Positions 1-8,297 of a stretch of 64,000 nt of DNA are shown here, piece by piece. The stretch is from an uncultured Saprospiraceae bacterium (GTDB lineage Bacteria > Bacteroidota > Bacteroidia > Chitinophagales > Saprospiraceae). The position numbers and the translations under genes were made by a program. The stretch's first letter is position 1; every line of letters begins with the position of its first letter. Location of the stretch: contig CALLPN010000001.1 in the NCBI GenBank assembly GCA_938015435.1, forward strand, positions 310,001-374,000, in the 5' to 3' direction. The notes under the pieces are model-generated. The model worked only from the letters and a program-made list of their open reading frames with translations. It ran no database searches and was not told where the DNA came from.

Positions 1-800
1 AAAGAGAGTGTAGCATACAACGTAGGCACCAAAAAGTAGTAGAAGAAGCACCATCGGCAGTACTCACTCCAGAGCTTAGAGCGCAGATGGGAGATGCAGC
101 GATCAAAGTCGCTAAGTCATGTAATTACGAAGGTGCAGGTACCGTTGAGTTCCTATTGGACAGCGATCACAATTTCTACTTCTTAGAGATGAATACTCGT
201 CTGCAAGTAGAACATCCAGTGACAGAGTTTATTTCTGGTATCGATCTAGTAGAACAACAAATAAAAGTAGCGAGAGGAGAAAAACTCTCATTCTCACAGG
301 AAGACCTGGAAATCAAAGGGCATGCAGTAGAGCTTCGTATCTATGCCGAAGATCCACTCAACGATTTCTTACCGAGTATAGGTACACTTGAGACATACAT
401 CAGACCTACTGGAGATGGTGTACGATTAGACGATGGCTACGAGGAAGGTATGGAGATCCCTATCTATTATGATCCTATGATTGCCAAGCTGATCACATAT
501 GCCGATACGCGTACTGCGGCCATCCAAAAAATGAAACAAGCGATTGCAGATTATAAGATTGTTGGGGCGCAGACTACCCTACCTTTCGGAAAGTTTGTAA
601 TGGAGAATGACCAATTTATATCTGGTGATATCGATACTCATTTTGTAAAGAAATACTATTCTCCAGAAGCTTTATTAAAAGGCCAGAAAGCAGAAGAAGC
701 TTTAGCCGCGGAGATAGCTATCAAATATTATCAAGAACAGAAAACTAAATTGTCTGTGCCTGCGAATAGTAGTGACGAATGGTTACAAAATCGTAACTAA
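1..800 (+). CDS. accC: Biotin carboxylase subunit of acetyl/propionyl-CoA carboxylase, 5' end outside window
   Basis: ATP-dependent carboxylation of biotin on its carrier protein, the first half-reaction of acyl-CoA carboxylase in the cytoplasm. The reading frame is open from base 3 (ECSIQRRHQKVVEE, a typical biotin carboxylase stretch), so the gene continues to the left and the ATG at 87 is internal. The ATP-grasp signature EMNTRLQVEHPVTE lies near bases 186-228. The C-terminal lobe follows, with YDPMIAKLI near bases 466-492. About 266 of roughly 450-500 residues are visible. No biotinyl-carrier domain follows in this polypeptide, so the carrier is presumably a separate upstream gene. The carboxyltransferase gene begins 56 bp downstream, which suggests one operon. 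Confidence 0.95.
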   Translation, partial: RECSIQRRHQKVVEEAPSAVLTPELRAQMGDAAIKVAKSCNYEGAGTVEFLLDSDHNFYFLEMNTRLQVEHPVTEFISGIDLVEQQIKVARGEKLSFSQEDLEIKGHAVELRIYAEDPLNDFLPSIGTLETYIRPTGDGVRLDDGYEEGMEIPIYYDPMIAKLITYADTRTAAIQKMKQAIADYKIVGAQTTLPFGKFVMENDQFISGDIDTHFVKKYYSPEALLKGQKAEEALAAEIAIKYYQEQKTKLSVPANSSDEWLQNRN

Positions 801-856
801 ACCAAATTGCGAATTCAAAATCAAAGTCTATTTTAATAGAAGAGTAACAATATATC

Positions 857-2398
857 ATGAGCGATAATAAAAAACAACTCCAAGACAAGATCGATGCCGC
901 AAAATTGGGCGGTGGACAACGTCGTATAGATAGCCAACATAGTAAAGGTAAACTTACCGCAAGAGAGCGCATACATCTACTCTTTGACGAAGGTTCGTTT
1001 GAGGAAATCGGTATACTGGTAACTCATAGGACTAAGGATTTTGGTATGGAAGATCAGATCTTCTATGGCGATGGTGTAGTAACTGGCTATGGCACTGTCA
1101 ATGGTCGTACGATATACGCATTTGCACAAGACTTCACCGTATTTGGAGGATCACTATCAGAGACTCATGCAGAGAAGATTGTAAAGATCATGGATCTCGC
1201 TATGAAGACAGGAGCACCACTTATCGGACTCAATGATAGTGGAGGAGCACGTATCCAAGAAGGAGTAAGATCACTCGGTGGATACGCAGATATCTTTTAT
1301 AAAAATGTAATGGCCTCAGGCGTAATCCCACAGATCTCTGCGATCATGGGACCTTGTGCTGGTGGAGCGGTATACTCTCCTGCGATGACTGACTTTACCA
1401 TAATGGTAGAGAATACTAGTTATATGTTTGTGACTGGGCCTAACGTAGTTAAGACGGTAACTAACGAAGAAGTTACCTCTGAGGAACTTGGTGGCGCAAG
1501 CACACATTCCACTAAGTCTGGTGTAACACATTTGACAGCAGCGAATGACTTGGACTGTATCAATCAACTCAAGCAATTACTTAGCTATCTTCCTCAAAAC
1601 TGTGAAGAGAAAGCAGCTAAATTGGATTACGAAATTGGTGATGAATATAGAGATGAATTAGAATCAATCGTCCCAGAAAGCGCCAATCAACCATACGATA
1701 TCAAAGAGGTAATCAATGGTATCACAGATAAAGAAAGTTTCTATGAAATCCATAAAAACTACGCGGATAATATCGTTGTAGGATTCGCTAGATTAGGTGG
1801 CCGAAGTATAGGTATCGTAGCCAATCAGCCGATGAGTTTAGCTGGATGTCTAGATGTAGAAAGTAGTAAGAAAGCTGCAAGATTTACAAGATTCTGTGAT
1901 TGCTTTAATATCCCTTTACTGGTACTTGTAGATGTACCTGGATTTTTACCAGGAACAGATCAAGAATGGAATGCTATTATTACTAACGGAGCCAAATTAC
2001 TCTATGCGCTAAGTGAAGCGACTGTACCACGTATCTCTGTCATCACTCGTAAGGCTTACGGTGGCGCCTATGATGTAATGAACTCTAAGCATATCGGCGC
2101 AGACTTCAACTACGCTTGGCCAGGCGCTGAGATCGCAGTAATGGGAGCCAAAGGAGCTAGTGAGATTATCTTCCGAAATGAGATTAAAGCATCAGATGAT
2201 CCTGCCGCTACCCTAGCTGCAAAAGAAAAGGAATACTCTGATCTATTTGCTAATCCATACAGCGCTGCGCAACGAGGATTTATAGATGAAGTAATACAAC
2301 CAAGAGAAACTAGACGCAAGCTGATTAAAGCATTTGCCTTACTAGAAAATAAGGTAGCTACATTGCCTAAAAAGAAGCATGGGAATATTCCTTTGTAG
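857..2398 (+). CDS. pccB: Acyl-CoA carboxylase carboxyltransferase (beta) subunit
   Basis: Transfers CO2 from carboxybiotin to acetyl- or propionyl-CoA. At 513 residues it matches the single-chain PccB/MmdA carboxyltransferase family, with both crotonase-like halves. Landmarks are GGARIQEGV near residue 130, the acyl-CoA-binding loop [12 protein letters not shown] near 165, [13 protein letters not shown] near 360, and [10 protein letters not shown] then [11 protein letters not shown] near 400-430. The ATG at 857 gives the usual N-terminus (short basic helix, then [20 protein letters not shown]). It follows the biotin carboxylase on the same strand. Acetyl- versus propionyl-CoA preference cannot be decided from sequence by eye; propionyl-CoA is the more usual annotation. 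An imperfect dyad just after the stop (2399-2423) could help end the transcript but has no U-run. Confidence 0.95.
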   Translation: MSDNKKQLQDKIDAAKLGGGQRRIDSQHSKGKLTARERIHLLFDEGSFEEIGILVTHRTKDFGMEDQIFYGDGVVTGYGTVNGRTIYAFAQDFTVFGGSLSETHAEKIVKIMDLAMKTGAPLIGLNDSGGARIQEGVRSLGGYADIFYKNVMASGVIPQISAIMGPCAGGAVYSPAMTDFTIMVENTSYMFVTGPNVVKTVTNEEVTSEELGGASTHSTKSGVTHLTAANDLDCINQLKQLLSYLPQNCEEKAAKLDYEIGDEYRDELESIVPESANQPYDIKEVINGITDKESFYEIHKNYADNIVVGFARLGGRSIGIVANQPMSLAGCLDVESSKKAARFTRFCDCFNIPLLVLVDVPGFLPGTDQEWNAIITNGAKLLYALSEATVPRISVITRKAYGGAYDVMNSKHIGADFNYAWPGAEIAVMGAKGASEIIFRNEIKASDDPAATLAAKEKEYSDLFANPYSAAQRGFIDEVIQPRETRRKLIKAFALLENKVATLPKKKHGNIPL

Positions 2399-2484
2399 AT
2401 CGTGATGAAATAACTTTCACGATAGAACTGCATATTATTTTCTCGAAAAGAAGAAGAAGAAGAAGAAACACAAAACGGTGTCTA

Positions 2485-2934
2485 ATGATTAAAATCCTGC
2501 AAGCAACATCGACACACCTCGAAGCACTCACTGCATTATTCGATGCGTACAGAGTATTCTATAAAGCTAAATCTGATATAGATTCAGCAGCAGCATTTTT
2601 ATCTAAGCGTCTAACCAACGGTGATTCTGCTATTTTCATAGCTTTTATTGACGGTCAAGCGGTTGGATTTACTCAGATCTACCCTATGTTCTCTTCGGTG
2701 AGTATGCAGAAGCTCTATGTGCTCAATGACCTATACGTAGACTCTTCCCATAGAGGTAAAGGCATAGGACAAGCATTACTCAACAAGGGTAAGGAGTATA
2801 CGGTAGCTAATCTTGGCAAGAGTCTTATACTCGAAACCGACAACGACAATCCTGCGCAACATCTATATGAAAGATTGGGTTGGCAAAAAGATCTAAAACA
2901 CCTCCATTATAGTTGGACTCCATCGAGCAAATAA
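2485..2934 (+). CDS. GNAT family N-acetyltransferase
   Basis: A 149-residue single-domain acetyltransferase. Acetyl-CoA-binding motif A is clear: LYVDSSHRGKGIGQALL, with R90-G-K-G-I-G95 as the pyrophosphate loop. Motif B follows (LILETDNDNPAQHLYERLGW), whose C-terminal YERLGW is typical of small-molecule or diamine-type GNATs. The substrate is not inferable. It sits 86 bp after pccB on the same strand, behind a purine-rich GAAGAAGAAG stretch (2449-2466). It may share the carboxylase transcript or have its own promoter. Confidence 0.9.
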   Translation: MIKILQATSTHLEALTALFDAYRVFYKAKSDIDSAAAFLSKRLTNGDSAIFIAFIDGQAVGFTQIYPMFSSVSMQKLYVLNDLYVDSSHRGKGIGQALLNKGKEYTVANLGKSLILETDNDNPAQHLYERLGWQKDLKHLHYSWTPSSK

Positions 2935-3030
2935 TATTAATTCCTAAAATAGGAATACTCATTTCATATTCTTCCTAATTCATCAGTCGTCTTGCAATTA
3001 CATTTGTTGTATAAACAATACCAAATTACA

Positions 3031-3129
3031 ATGACTCTAAAAACTATACTTACGGCATTCTACCAAATGATGCCAATCGGAAAATCAAATAAGTCTGTTG
3101 CTGCGTTTCTCAAGGCGAATTTGTTTTGA
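3031..3129 (+). CDS. Possible 32-aa small ORF in the 2935-3180 gap
   Basis: An ATG-initiated ORF of 32 codons with a hydrophobic-basic composition (MTLKTILTAFYQMMPIGKSN...) and no recognised family. It gains slight support from TACATTTG at 2999-3006, a full match to the Bacteroidota -7 element TAnnTTTG, 24 bp upstream, although no clear -33 TTTG is visible. A 7-bp inverted repeat (ATTCCTA/TAGGAAT, 2940-2956) lies upstream. It could equally be the 5' leader of the next gene. Speculative. Confidence 0.2.
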   Translation: MTLKTILTAFYQMMPIGKSNKSVAAFLKANLF

Positions 3130-3180
3130 TTCTTTAGATCAATCAATTCTAATTATCTAATTTTTCGAAACTATCATTCA

Positions 3181-4044
3181 ATGAAGACCTTAATCAATAT
3201 TACCATAGTAACTTTACTTACTTTGATTTTTGTAGGCGGTATCAATGCTCAGGATAGCATCAAAAAGAAAAATGGAGAAGTCCTGAAAGTTGTAGTCAAA
3301 GAAATCAATGACACTCAAATCAAATACTATCATTTTGATGATCCCAATCAAGTCATATTTACATTAGATAGAATGATGGTAACAGACATCAAATTTTCTT
3401 ATGGTAAAGAATATAAGGAAGAAGAACCAATCCTTACTAAAGATTACTTTGAAAATGATTCGGATTCGGCCATCAAAATAAACATCTCTAGTATGCTATT
3501 CGATGCTGCAATTGTATCGTACGAAAAAACACTCTCGCTAAATAGCTCTTTCGAAGGATCATTCAAAATACATGGTATTGGGTTTGGACCAAGTGCCGAT
3601 TCATATAATGACCGAAGCGGAGTAGGTGCTGAAGTGGGTTATAAGATCAAATTTGGCAGCAAAAAGAAAAACAAATGGGAGTACAGACCTAAGCACCTAC
3701 TGAGTGGTGGATATATCATGCCTAATATAGGATTCGACAACATTAAGCGAACATCTAGTTATCTAAAAGAAACCAGTCAAATCATCCATCTCGGCGCTAA
3801 TTTTGGTAACGTTCATGTGATCCAAAACAAGGTTACATTCGAATATTATGCTGGATTTTCCTTTTATGCTGGAAAACAAGAGGCTCGATATACTAATAAT
3901 GGTTCAGATGAACCCTACGAACTGAATGGACTATCAGCAGGTGACATGTTTGGGTACAAAAATTTTGCATTGAACGTTGGAGTAAAAATGGGATTAGCAT
4001 TTGGTCGGTATGGATCAAAAGAAAATCAAAGGAAACGTAGATAG
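3181..4044 (+). CDS. Secreted protein, probable outer-membrane beta-barrel, function unknown
   Basis: 287 residues with a signal peptide (MKTLINITIVTLLTLIFVGGINA, cleavage near residue 23). The first part (about 25-75) is a small domain of the type KKNGEVLKVVVKEINDTQIKYYHF, often found at the N-terminus of exported Bacteroidota proteins. From about residue 95 the sequence alternates polar and aromatic or glycine residues (IGFGPSADSY, GAEVGYKIKF, GVKMGLAFGRY), as expected for a small outer-membrane barrel. No catalytic motif is seen. The gene is monocistronic, closed by a strong hairpin terminator 33 bp after the stop. Function unknown. Confidence 0.85.
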   Translation: MKTLINITIVTLLTLIFVGGINAQDSIKKKNGEVLKVVVKEINDTQIKYYHFDDPNQVIFTLDRMMVTDIKFSYGKEYKEEEPILTKDYFENDSDSAIKINISSMLFDAAIVSYEKTLSLNSSFEGSFKIHGIGFGPSADSYNDRSGVGAEVGYKIKFGSKKKNKWEYRPKHLLSGGYIMPNIGFDNIKRTSSYLKETSQIIHLGANFGNVHVIQNKVTFEYYAGFSFYAGKQEARYTNNGSDEPYELNGLSAGDMFGYKNFALNVGVKMGLAFGRYGSKENQRKRR

Positions 4045-4077
4045 TATTTCTTTGATTGTTATTAAATACAATAAATA

Positions 4078-4112
4078 AGCCCCAACGCATCATCTGCATT
4101 GGGGCTATTTTT
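4078..4112 (+). terminator. Intrinsic terminator after the secreted protein gene
   Basis: The inverted repeat AGCCCCAA...TTGGGGCT (arms 4078-4085 and 4099-4106, loop about 13 nt) is followed by TATTTTTAT. It sits 33 bp past the stop at 4044 and faces the convergent gene ending at 4168. Confidence 0.85.
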
Positions 4113-4167
4113 ATAATACATTCATTTGACTCCAATTAATTACTATTGCCAAATTCATGTAGAGTTT

Positions 4168-5382
4168 TTACTTTCCTCCTTGAAGGAAATCTTGATATTC
4201 AGTAAGCTCATCCCACTTGCCATCGGCAGCTAATTCAGCTTGCTTTGGCCATGTACCTGGATCTGCTAATTTATATCGACTTCCAGCAGCATCAAGTATT
4301 CCTTGGATTTTAGCGACATCAGTATTCGCTAATTCTCTCCAAGTATTAATACCACCGTTATTAAGCAATTCAGCGATCTTCGGCCCTACTCCTTCTACGG
4401 CTTTTAGGTCATCTTGTTTATACCTTTTAAGTAATCCCATTTTCATCATTAGCTTTTCTAGCTTAGAATCGTTTGAGTTATTACCAGTATTACCCTTACC
4501 GCCATCAAGTGACTTTTGTAGAGTAATCAATCCAGGCCAATCCGCAGCAGCAGCTTTAGATGCTTGGGCAGACCAAGATGATGGGTCTATTATTCTGTAC
4601 TTGTCTCCATATTTATTAAGGATATTTCTGAGATCTTCTTCACTTTTTCCAGAGAGTTCACTCCAAGAATTCACTCCATTCTCATGCAATACAGATTCCA
4701 TTTTTGGTCCAATGCCTTCTACGATTTGTAGATTATTTGACTTTAACTTTGCATATGGATTTGACTTAGCTCCGCTTCCACTTGGCTTTACATCTCCACC
4801 TCCAGCGGCTAATGATGATGCCATTACTGGAGCAGCTGTGGCTCCTGATGCGCTTAATGCCGAAACTCCTGCGTCTAATGATCCTCCTTTAGAAGCATTT
4901 TTTGCTTTAGCACTTTCAAGATCAGCATGTAACGCTTCACCCTTATCTTGACATTCTTTGAGCTGTGCTCTTAGTTTATCAAGTTCTGAATTATTTTTAT
5001 CAAGCTCTGCCTTACTTCTTTCAAGCTCTGCTTTAATTCTATCCAGTTCTGCTTTACTTTTGTCTCCATTATTTGCTTCTGAAGATCCTCCTCCTTTGGC
5101 AGATAATTTAGATTTGTAACCACTCACTTCAGATTCCATCTCTCTTACTCTACCTTTCATGAGAGCGACATCACCTTCGAGGTCAGCTTTCATATTGCGG
5201 CTAGAGGTAAGATCGGCTTCTAGTTTGCCATTAGCACTTGTAAGTGATGATACATTGGCTTGACTAGCAGCTAACATACTTTTAAATCTAGACCATAACA
5301 GCCACCCCAAAAAGAGTCCTAGAAGAAACGGTAGCAGCCATGCTAGCCACCATAATTCACAAAAATCTATAAATAGTAACAT
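4168..5382 (-). CDS. Membrane-anchored coiled-coil protein with two C-terminal helix-hairpin-helix-like domains
   Basis: 404 residues in clear order. A hydrophobic N-terminal anchor (about 10-31) with several Trp residues is followed by a coiled coil (about 40-165, heptad-like SKAELDRIKAELERSKAEL), a low-complexity Ala/Ser/Gly linker (about 166-210), and two homologous domains at 215-293 and 325-402. Each domain begins with a helix-hairpin-helix signature (VEGIGPKM at 221-228, VEGVGPKI at 329-336) and ends with ...YRIIDPSSW / YKLADPGTW. That fold usually binds nucleic acid or mediates protein contacts; here it is tethered to a membrane. It is the second gene of a pair with the OmpA-like gene 22 bp upstream. 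Role unknown; an envelope scaffold is a guess. Confidence 0.88.
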   Translation of the reverse strand: MLLFIDFCELWWLAWLLPFLLGLFLGWLLWSRFKSMLAASQANVSSLTSANGKLEADLTSSRNMKADLEGDVALMKGRVREMESEVSGYKSKLSAKGGGSSEANNGDKSKAELDRIKAELERSKAELDKNNSELDKLRAQLKECQDKGEALHADLESAKAKNASKGGSLDAGVSALSASGATAAPVMASSLAAGGGDVKPSGSGAKSNPYAKLKSNNLQIVEGIGPKMESVLHENGVNSWSELSGKSEEDLRNILNKYGDKYRIIDPSSWSAQASKAAAADWPGLITLQKSLDGGKGNTGNNSNDSKLEKLMMKMGLLKRYKQDDLKAVEGVGPKIAELLNNGGINTWRELANTDVAKIQGILDAAGSRYKLADPGTWPKQAELAADGKWDELTEYQDFLQGGK

Positions 5383-5404
5383 AGTATATTTCTTTTAATT
5401 TTGA

Positions 5405-6259
5405 TTATTTAATGATTTGGAGTTCAGTTCTACGATTTTTAGCCCGTCCAGCATCCGTATTATTGGTTGCTATCGGTTGACTCTCTCCTTTGGTTAGAGC
5501 TATAATCTTAGAACCAGACACACCTTTTTTCTCAAGGTACTTTTGAACAACATCTGCTCTCCATTGTCCGAGCTTCATATTAGAGGCATCACTTCCCAAG
5601 GCATCTGTATGTCCTGTAAGACGAACTCTTTCACCTGAGGCTTTAACTCTAGTGGCTACATCATCAAGATATTTCTCGACTGTATTATCATTCAATTTAT
5701 TGGTACTATTATATGGAAAGTAGATCTCAGTCCCATTGGCTGTTTCCTTGATTGATTTATTGATTGTTCGACTTGCAAATGAAGCACTTGCAAAAGGTCC
5801 TTCTTGATCAACATTATCATTGACTTGCTTGCCCAATAAAATAATCCTATCATCGGGTAATTCAGAAAATAACTTTCGGGTTTCATTAGCTCTAGCAACT
5901 CCCAAATTTTCAAATTGGGAAGTATTCTTTTCGTCAGAGCGATAGAGACCGGTAATCTCTAATTTTTGATCATTCTTAAGTCCAGCGAGAATGGACTTCT
6001 TCTTATTAGGCCAGGTGTTGTCGGTAAGCGTTTTGCCGTTAGACCAGTTAAACAATAAAGGTCCAGATACCTTCTTAGCCACTGCGGCGGCAGCTGTCGT
6101 AACAGCGGCAGCTGCAGGTGCAGCTTTTGAGGTTTTTTCTGAAACTTCATTAGTCTCTGCAGTATTATTGCAGCAGTCTTTAGCATCGTTCCAATAACAC
6201 CATCCCAATAAGAGCTGTACTGCAACTATTAGTGCAATTAGTAAGGCTCTCATAAGCAA
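5405..6259 (-). CDS. OmpA-family protein with N-terminal membrane anchor
   Basis: 284 residues. One hydrophobic helix (about 4-20) precedes a Cys-containing stretch, an Ala-rich linker (about 46-62), and two OmpA-like modules. The C-terminal module (about 175-284) is canonical: EIYFPYNSTNKL, GHTDALGSDASNMKLGQWRA from residue 216, and NRRTEL at 275-280, the peptidoglycan-binding pattern. The module at about 66-150 resembles a second, degenerate copy (ITGLYRSDEKN...LGVARANETRKL). The anchor retains no clear lipobox. The helix-hairpin-helix protein follows after 22 bp, with similar build (anchor, linker, duplicated C-terminal module), so the two probably act together at the cell wall. Confidence 0.9.
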   Translation of the reverse strand: MLMRALLIALIVAVQLLLGWCYWNDAKDCCNNTAETNEVSEKTSKAAPAAAAVTTAAAAVAKKVSGPLLFNWSNGKTLTDNTWPNKKKSILAGLKNDQKLEITGLYRSDEKNTSQFENLGVARANETRKLFSELPDDRIILLGKQVNDNVDQEGPFASASFASRTINKSIKETANGTEIYFPYNSTNKLNDNTVEKYLDDVATRVKASGERVRLTGHTDALGSDASNMKLGQWRADVVQKYLEKKGVSGSKIIALTKGESQPIATNNTDAGRAKNRRTELQIIK

Positions 6260-6602
6260 TTGGTTGGTTTTAATTAAAAAATGAAATTTAAAATAACAAT
6301 TATTTGACGCTTACTACCATAATCAGTCACTTATCCGCCCAAAATCAATATAAAACTCAATAAAACTAGACAACATTCAAAATTTGGGCAAATTAAAAGT
6401 AAATGGCATTTGAAAATATATGTTATAAATTTATGATATCTCAACAATTGTTAATTGACTAAACATGGCTATCAAAATTAAGGTCAATTGAACACTTTTC
6501 TAAATATCACGCTGGATCACAAATCGTGTCGATAATACACTATGTGCATAGACATTGAGCTAGCAAATTTATATATGAATAGTAGCTCCAAAACGTTGAA
6601 TT
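6260..6602. other. AT-rich divergent intergenic region
   Basis: Separates the leftward OmpA-like operon from rightward fbp. It holds no credible ORF. The sequence is AT-rich (for example ttttaattaaaaaatgaaattt near 6275), as expected for back-to-back promoters, but I could not place a convincing TTTG/TAnnTTTG pair for the OmpA gene. The dyad at 6603 is listed separately. Confidence 0.5.
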
Positions 6603-6620
6603 ATAGGTGTCCACACCTAT
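6603..6620. promoter_or_regulatory. Candidate operator upstream of fbp
   Basis: A perfect 8-bp inverted repeat, ATAGGTGT-CC-ACACCTAT, ends 47 bp before the fbp start. A TTTG that could serve as the -33 element begins 2 bp later (6622-6625). The position and symmetry fit a dimeric repressor or activator site controlling gluconeogenic flux. The regulator is unknown. Confidence 0.5.
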
Positions 6621-6667
6621 CTTTGCCTTAGTTTACATGATATTTATCGCTCTCTTTTACAAGCATT

Positions 6668-7675
6668 ATGAATAAGAAAATAGTTACTCTAGACGAATTT
6701 ATTATCAAAAGTCAAAAAGGACATGATGATGCGACAGGATCACTATCGAGATTATTACGCGATATTGGTATCGCTTCTAAGATCATCAATCGTGAAGTAA
6801 ATAAAGCTGGATTAGTAAATATCCTAGGTGTAGAAGGATCAGAAAATTCAACTGGCGATATGGTTCAAAAATTGGATATTTTCGCCAATGAAAAGATCAT
6901 CGAATGTCTTAGTATGAGCGGCGAATGTGCAGCGATCGTATCTGAAGAAAATGAAGATATCATCAAACTTCCGTCGGTAAACGGTAAGAAAGCTCAATAC
7001 GTTTTAGTAATGGATCCGCTTGATGGATCATCTAATATAGATGTCAATGTAAGTGTAGGTACTATATTCGGAATATATAAACGGAAGTCCGATGCCTCTG
7101 GAGAGATCGAACTTGAAGATTGTATTCAAACAGGACTAGACTTAGTTGCCTCAGGTTATGTACTTTATGGTACTTCTACAATCCTAGTATATACAACAGG
7201 AAGTGGTGTCAATGGATTTACTTTAGATCCAAGTATCGGCGAATTTTGTCTTTCACACTCAGACATGAAAATTCCTGCGGCAGGAAACTACTATTCAGTT
7301 AATCAAGGGTATTATCTCAAATTTGACCTTGAAATGCGTAGATATATTGATCATTGCTCTGATCTCAATCTGAGATTAAGGTATATAGGGAGTATGGTTT
7401 CTGATATTCACAGAATATTATTCCAAGGTGGTATTTTCTTATATCCTAACACTCGCAAATATCCTCATGGTAAGCTGAGACTACTATATGAGTGTAATCC
7501 CATGGCTATGATCGTAGAACAAGCTGGTGGCAAAGCCATTACTTGTGGTCTAGAGCGTATCCTCGCTATTCCTGTTACTAACATTCATCAGAAAGCAACT
7601 ATTGCAATTGGATCTCCTGATATGGTAGATGAAATGCAGAAATTTGTAGAAAGATATAGTGCGGTAAACGCTTAG
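6668..7675 (+). CDS. fbp: Class I fructose-1,6-bisphosphatase
   Basis: Hydrolyses fructose-1,6-bisphosphate to fructose-6-phosphate, the committed gluconeogenic step. At 335 residues it has the normal class I length. The metal-binding signature D116-P-L-D119-G-S-S-N123 is intact, and the sugar-phosphate region (NTRKYPHGKLRLLYECNPMAMIVEQAGG) is conserved near residues 262-290. The upstream Glu pair of the active site is seen in VSEENEDI near residue 97. The start at 6668 gives the expected N-terminus before the TGSLSRLLRDIGIASKIINREV helix. It is transcribed alone from behind the dyad at 6603. Its 3' end overlaps a convergent gene so tightly that the two stop codons interlock. Confidence 0.96.
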   Translation: MNKKIVTLDEFIIKSQKGHDDATGSLSRLLRDIGIASKIINREVNKAGLVNILGVEGSENSTGDMVQKLDIFANEKIIECLSMSGECAAIVSEENEDIIKLPSVNGKKAQYVLVMDPLDGSSNIDVNVSVGTIFGIYKRKSDASGEIELEDCIQTGLDLVASGYVLYGTSTILVYTTGSGVNGFTLDPSIGEFCLSHSDMKIPAAGNYYSVNQGYYLKFDLEMRRYIDHCSDLNLRLRYIGSMVSDIHRILFQGGIFLYPNTRKYPHGKLRLLYECNPMAMIVEQAGGKAITCGLERILAIPVTNIHQKATIAIGSPDMVDEMQKFVERYSAVNA

Positions 7676-8178
7676 TGTTGTAAACAGTTAATTACATCTT
7701 GTACTACCCTGCCTTGGTTAGGTTTTAGTATTACATTATATGGATACTTCATGCCATCAAATGCGATTGACAGAACTTTCTCTGTCATCATCTTTGTACG
7801 TAGTTCTGAATTGATCTCGATTTCGACATTAGTTTCATCAGCATCGATATTAGATAATACCTTATATTGACTCTTATCAGTAAACGTAAAAGTCACTTGA
7901 GCACCTGATACAATCTTACAATCCATCGCTGGAGTTAGACTTAGTATTGATGTACTTCCTTTTCGTTGCATTCCGACATCAAACATCATCTTTCCATTAC
8001 TATCTACTACAGGTAACTTATATCGATTACAATAAGTAATTACTCCTGTTTTCTGATCTGAGATGGCCTCTATTAGCTGATTACAAGCTATATCCGCCAC
8101 GGGAGTCGTAGGTGAAAAATTAAGCAATAGGGAAAGAAGAGATAGTATGATCATAGTGTTTGGCTGTTTGGTTACCAT
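7672..8178 (-). CDS. Small secreted protein of unknown function
   Basis: 168 residues from the first ATG, or 160 from the ATG at 8154 (TMIILSLLSLLLNF), which gives a cleaner signal peptide. The mature part is hydrophilic beta-type sequence (YKLPVVDSNGKMMFDVGMQRKG, VTFTFTDKSQYKVL), suggesting a periplasmic or surface beta-sandwich. Three Cys are visible (ACNQ, TYCNR, MDCKI) plus one near the C-terminus. I recognise no family. Its stop codon (TAA, complement of 7672-7674) interlocks with the fbp stop (TAG, 7673-7675), so no terminator separates the two convergent genes. Confidence 0.8.
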   Translation of the reverse strand: MVTKQPNTMIILSLLSLLLNFSPTTPVADIACNQLIEAISDQKTGVITYCNRYKLPVVDSNGKMMFDVGMQRKGSTSILSLTPAMDCKIVSGAQVTFTFTDKSQYKVLSNIDADETNVEIEINSELRTKMMTEKVLSIAFDGMKYPYNVILKPNQGRVVQDVINCLQH

Positions 8179-8297
8179 ATATCAAACTTTGTTCCAAATA
8201 AAGGATGCAGACTATATCTAAAATAGGTTAATGACAACCATCTAAGAATCCAATACTATTGATAATTTAGTCCTATCAAAACAACAATTACACTCGA

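Noticed and set aside
2399-2423. Terminator after pccB
   Set aside because: ATCGTGA/TCACGAT forms a stem but has no U-run on either strand, so it is not called as a terminator.
4217-4951. 244-aa plus-strand ORF
   Set aside because: Exact antisense of the helix-hairpin-helix protein; Ser/Pro/Leu-rich shadow composition.
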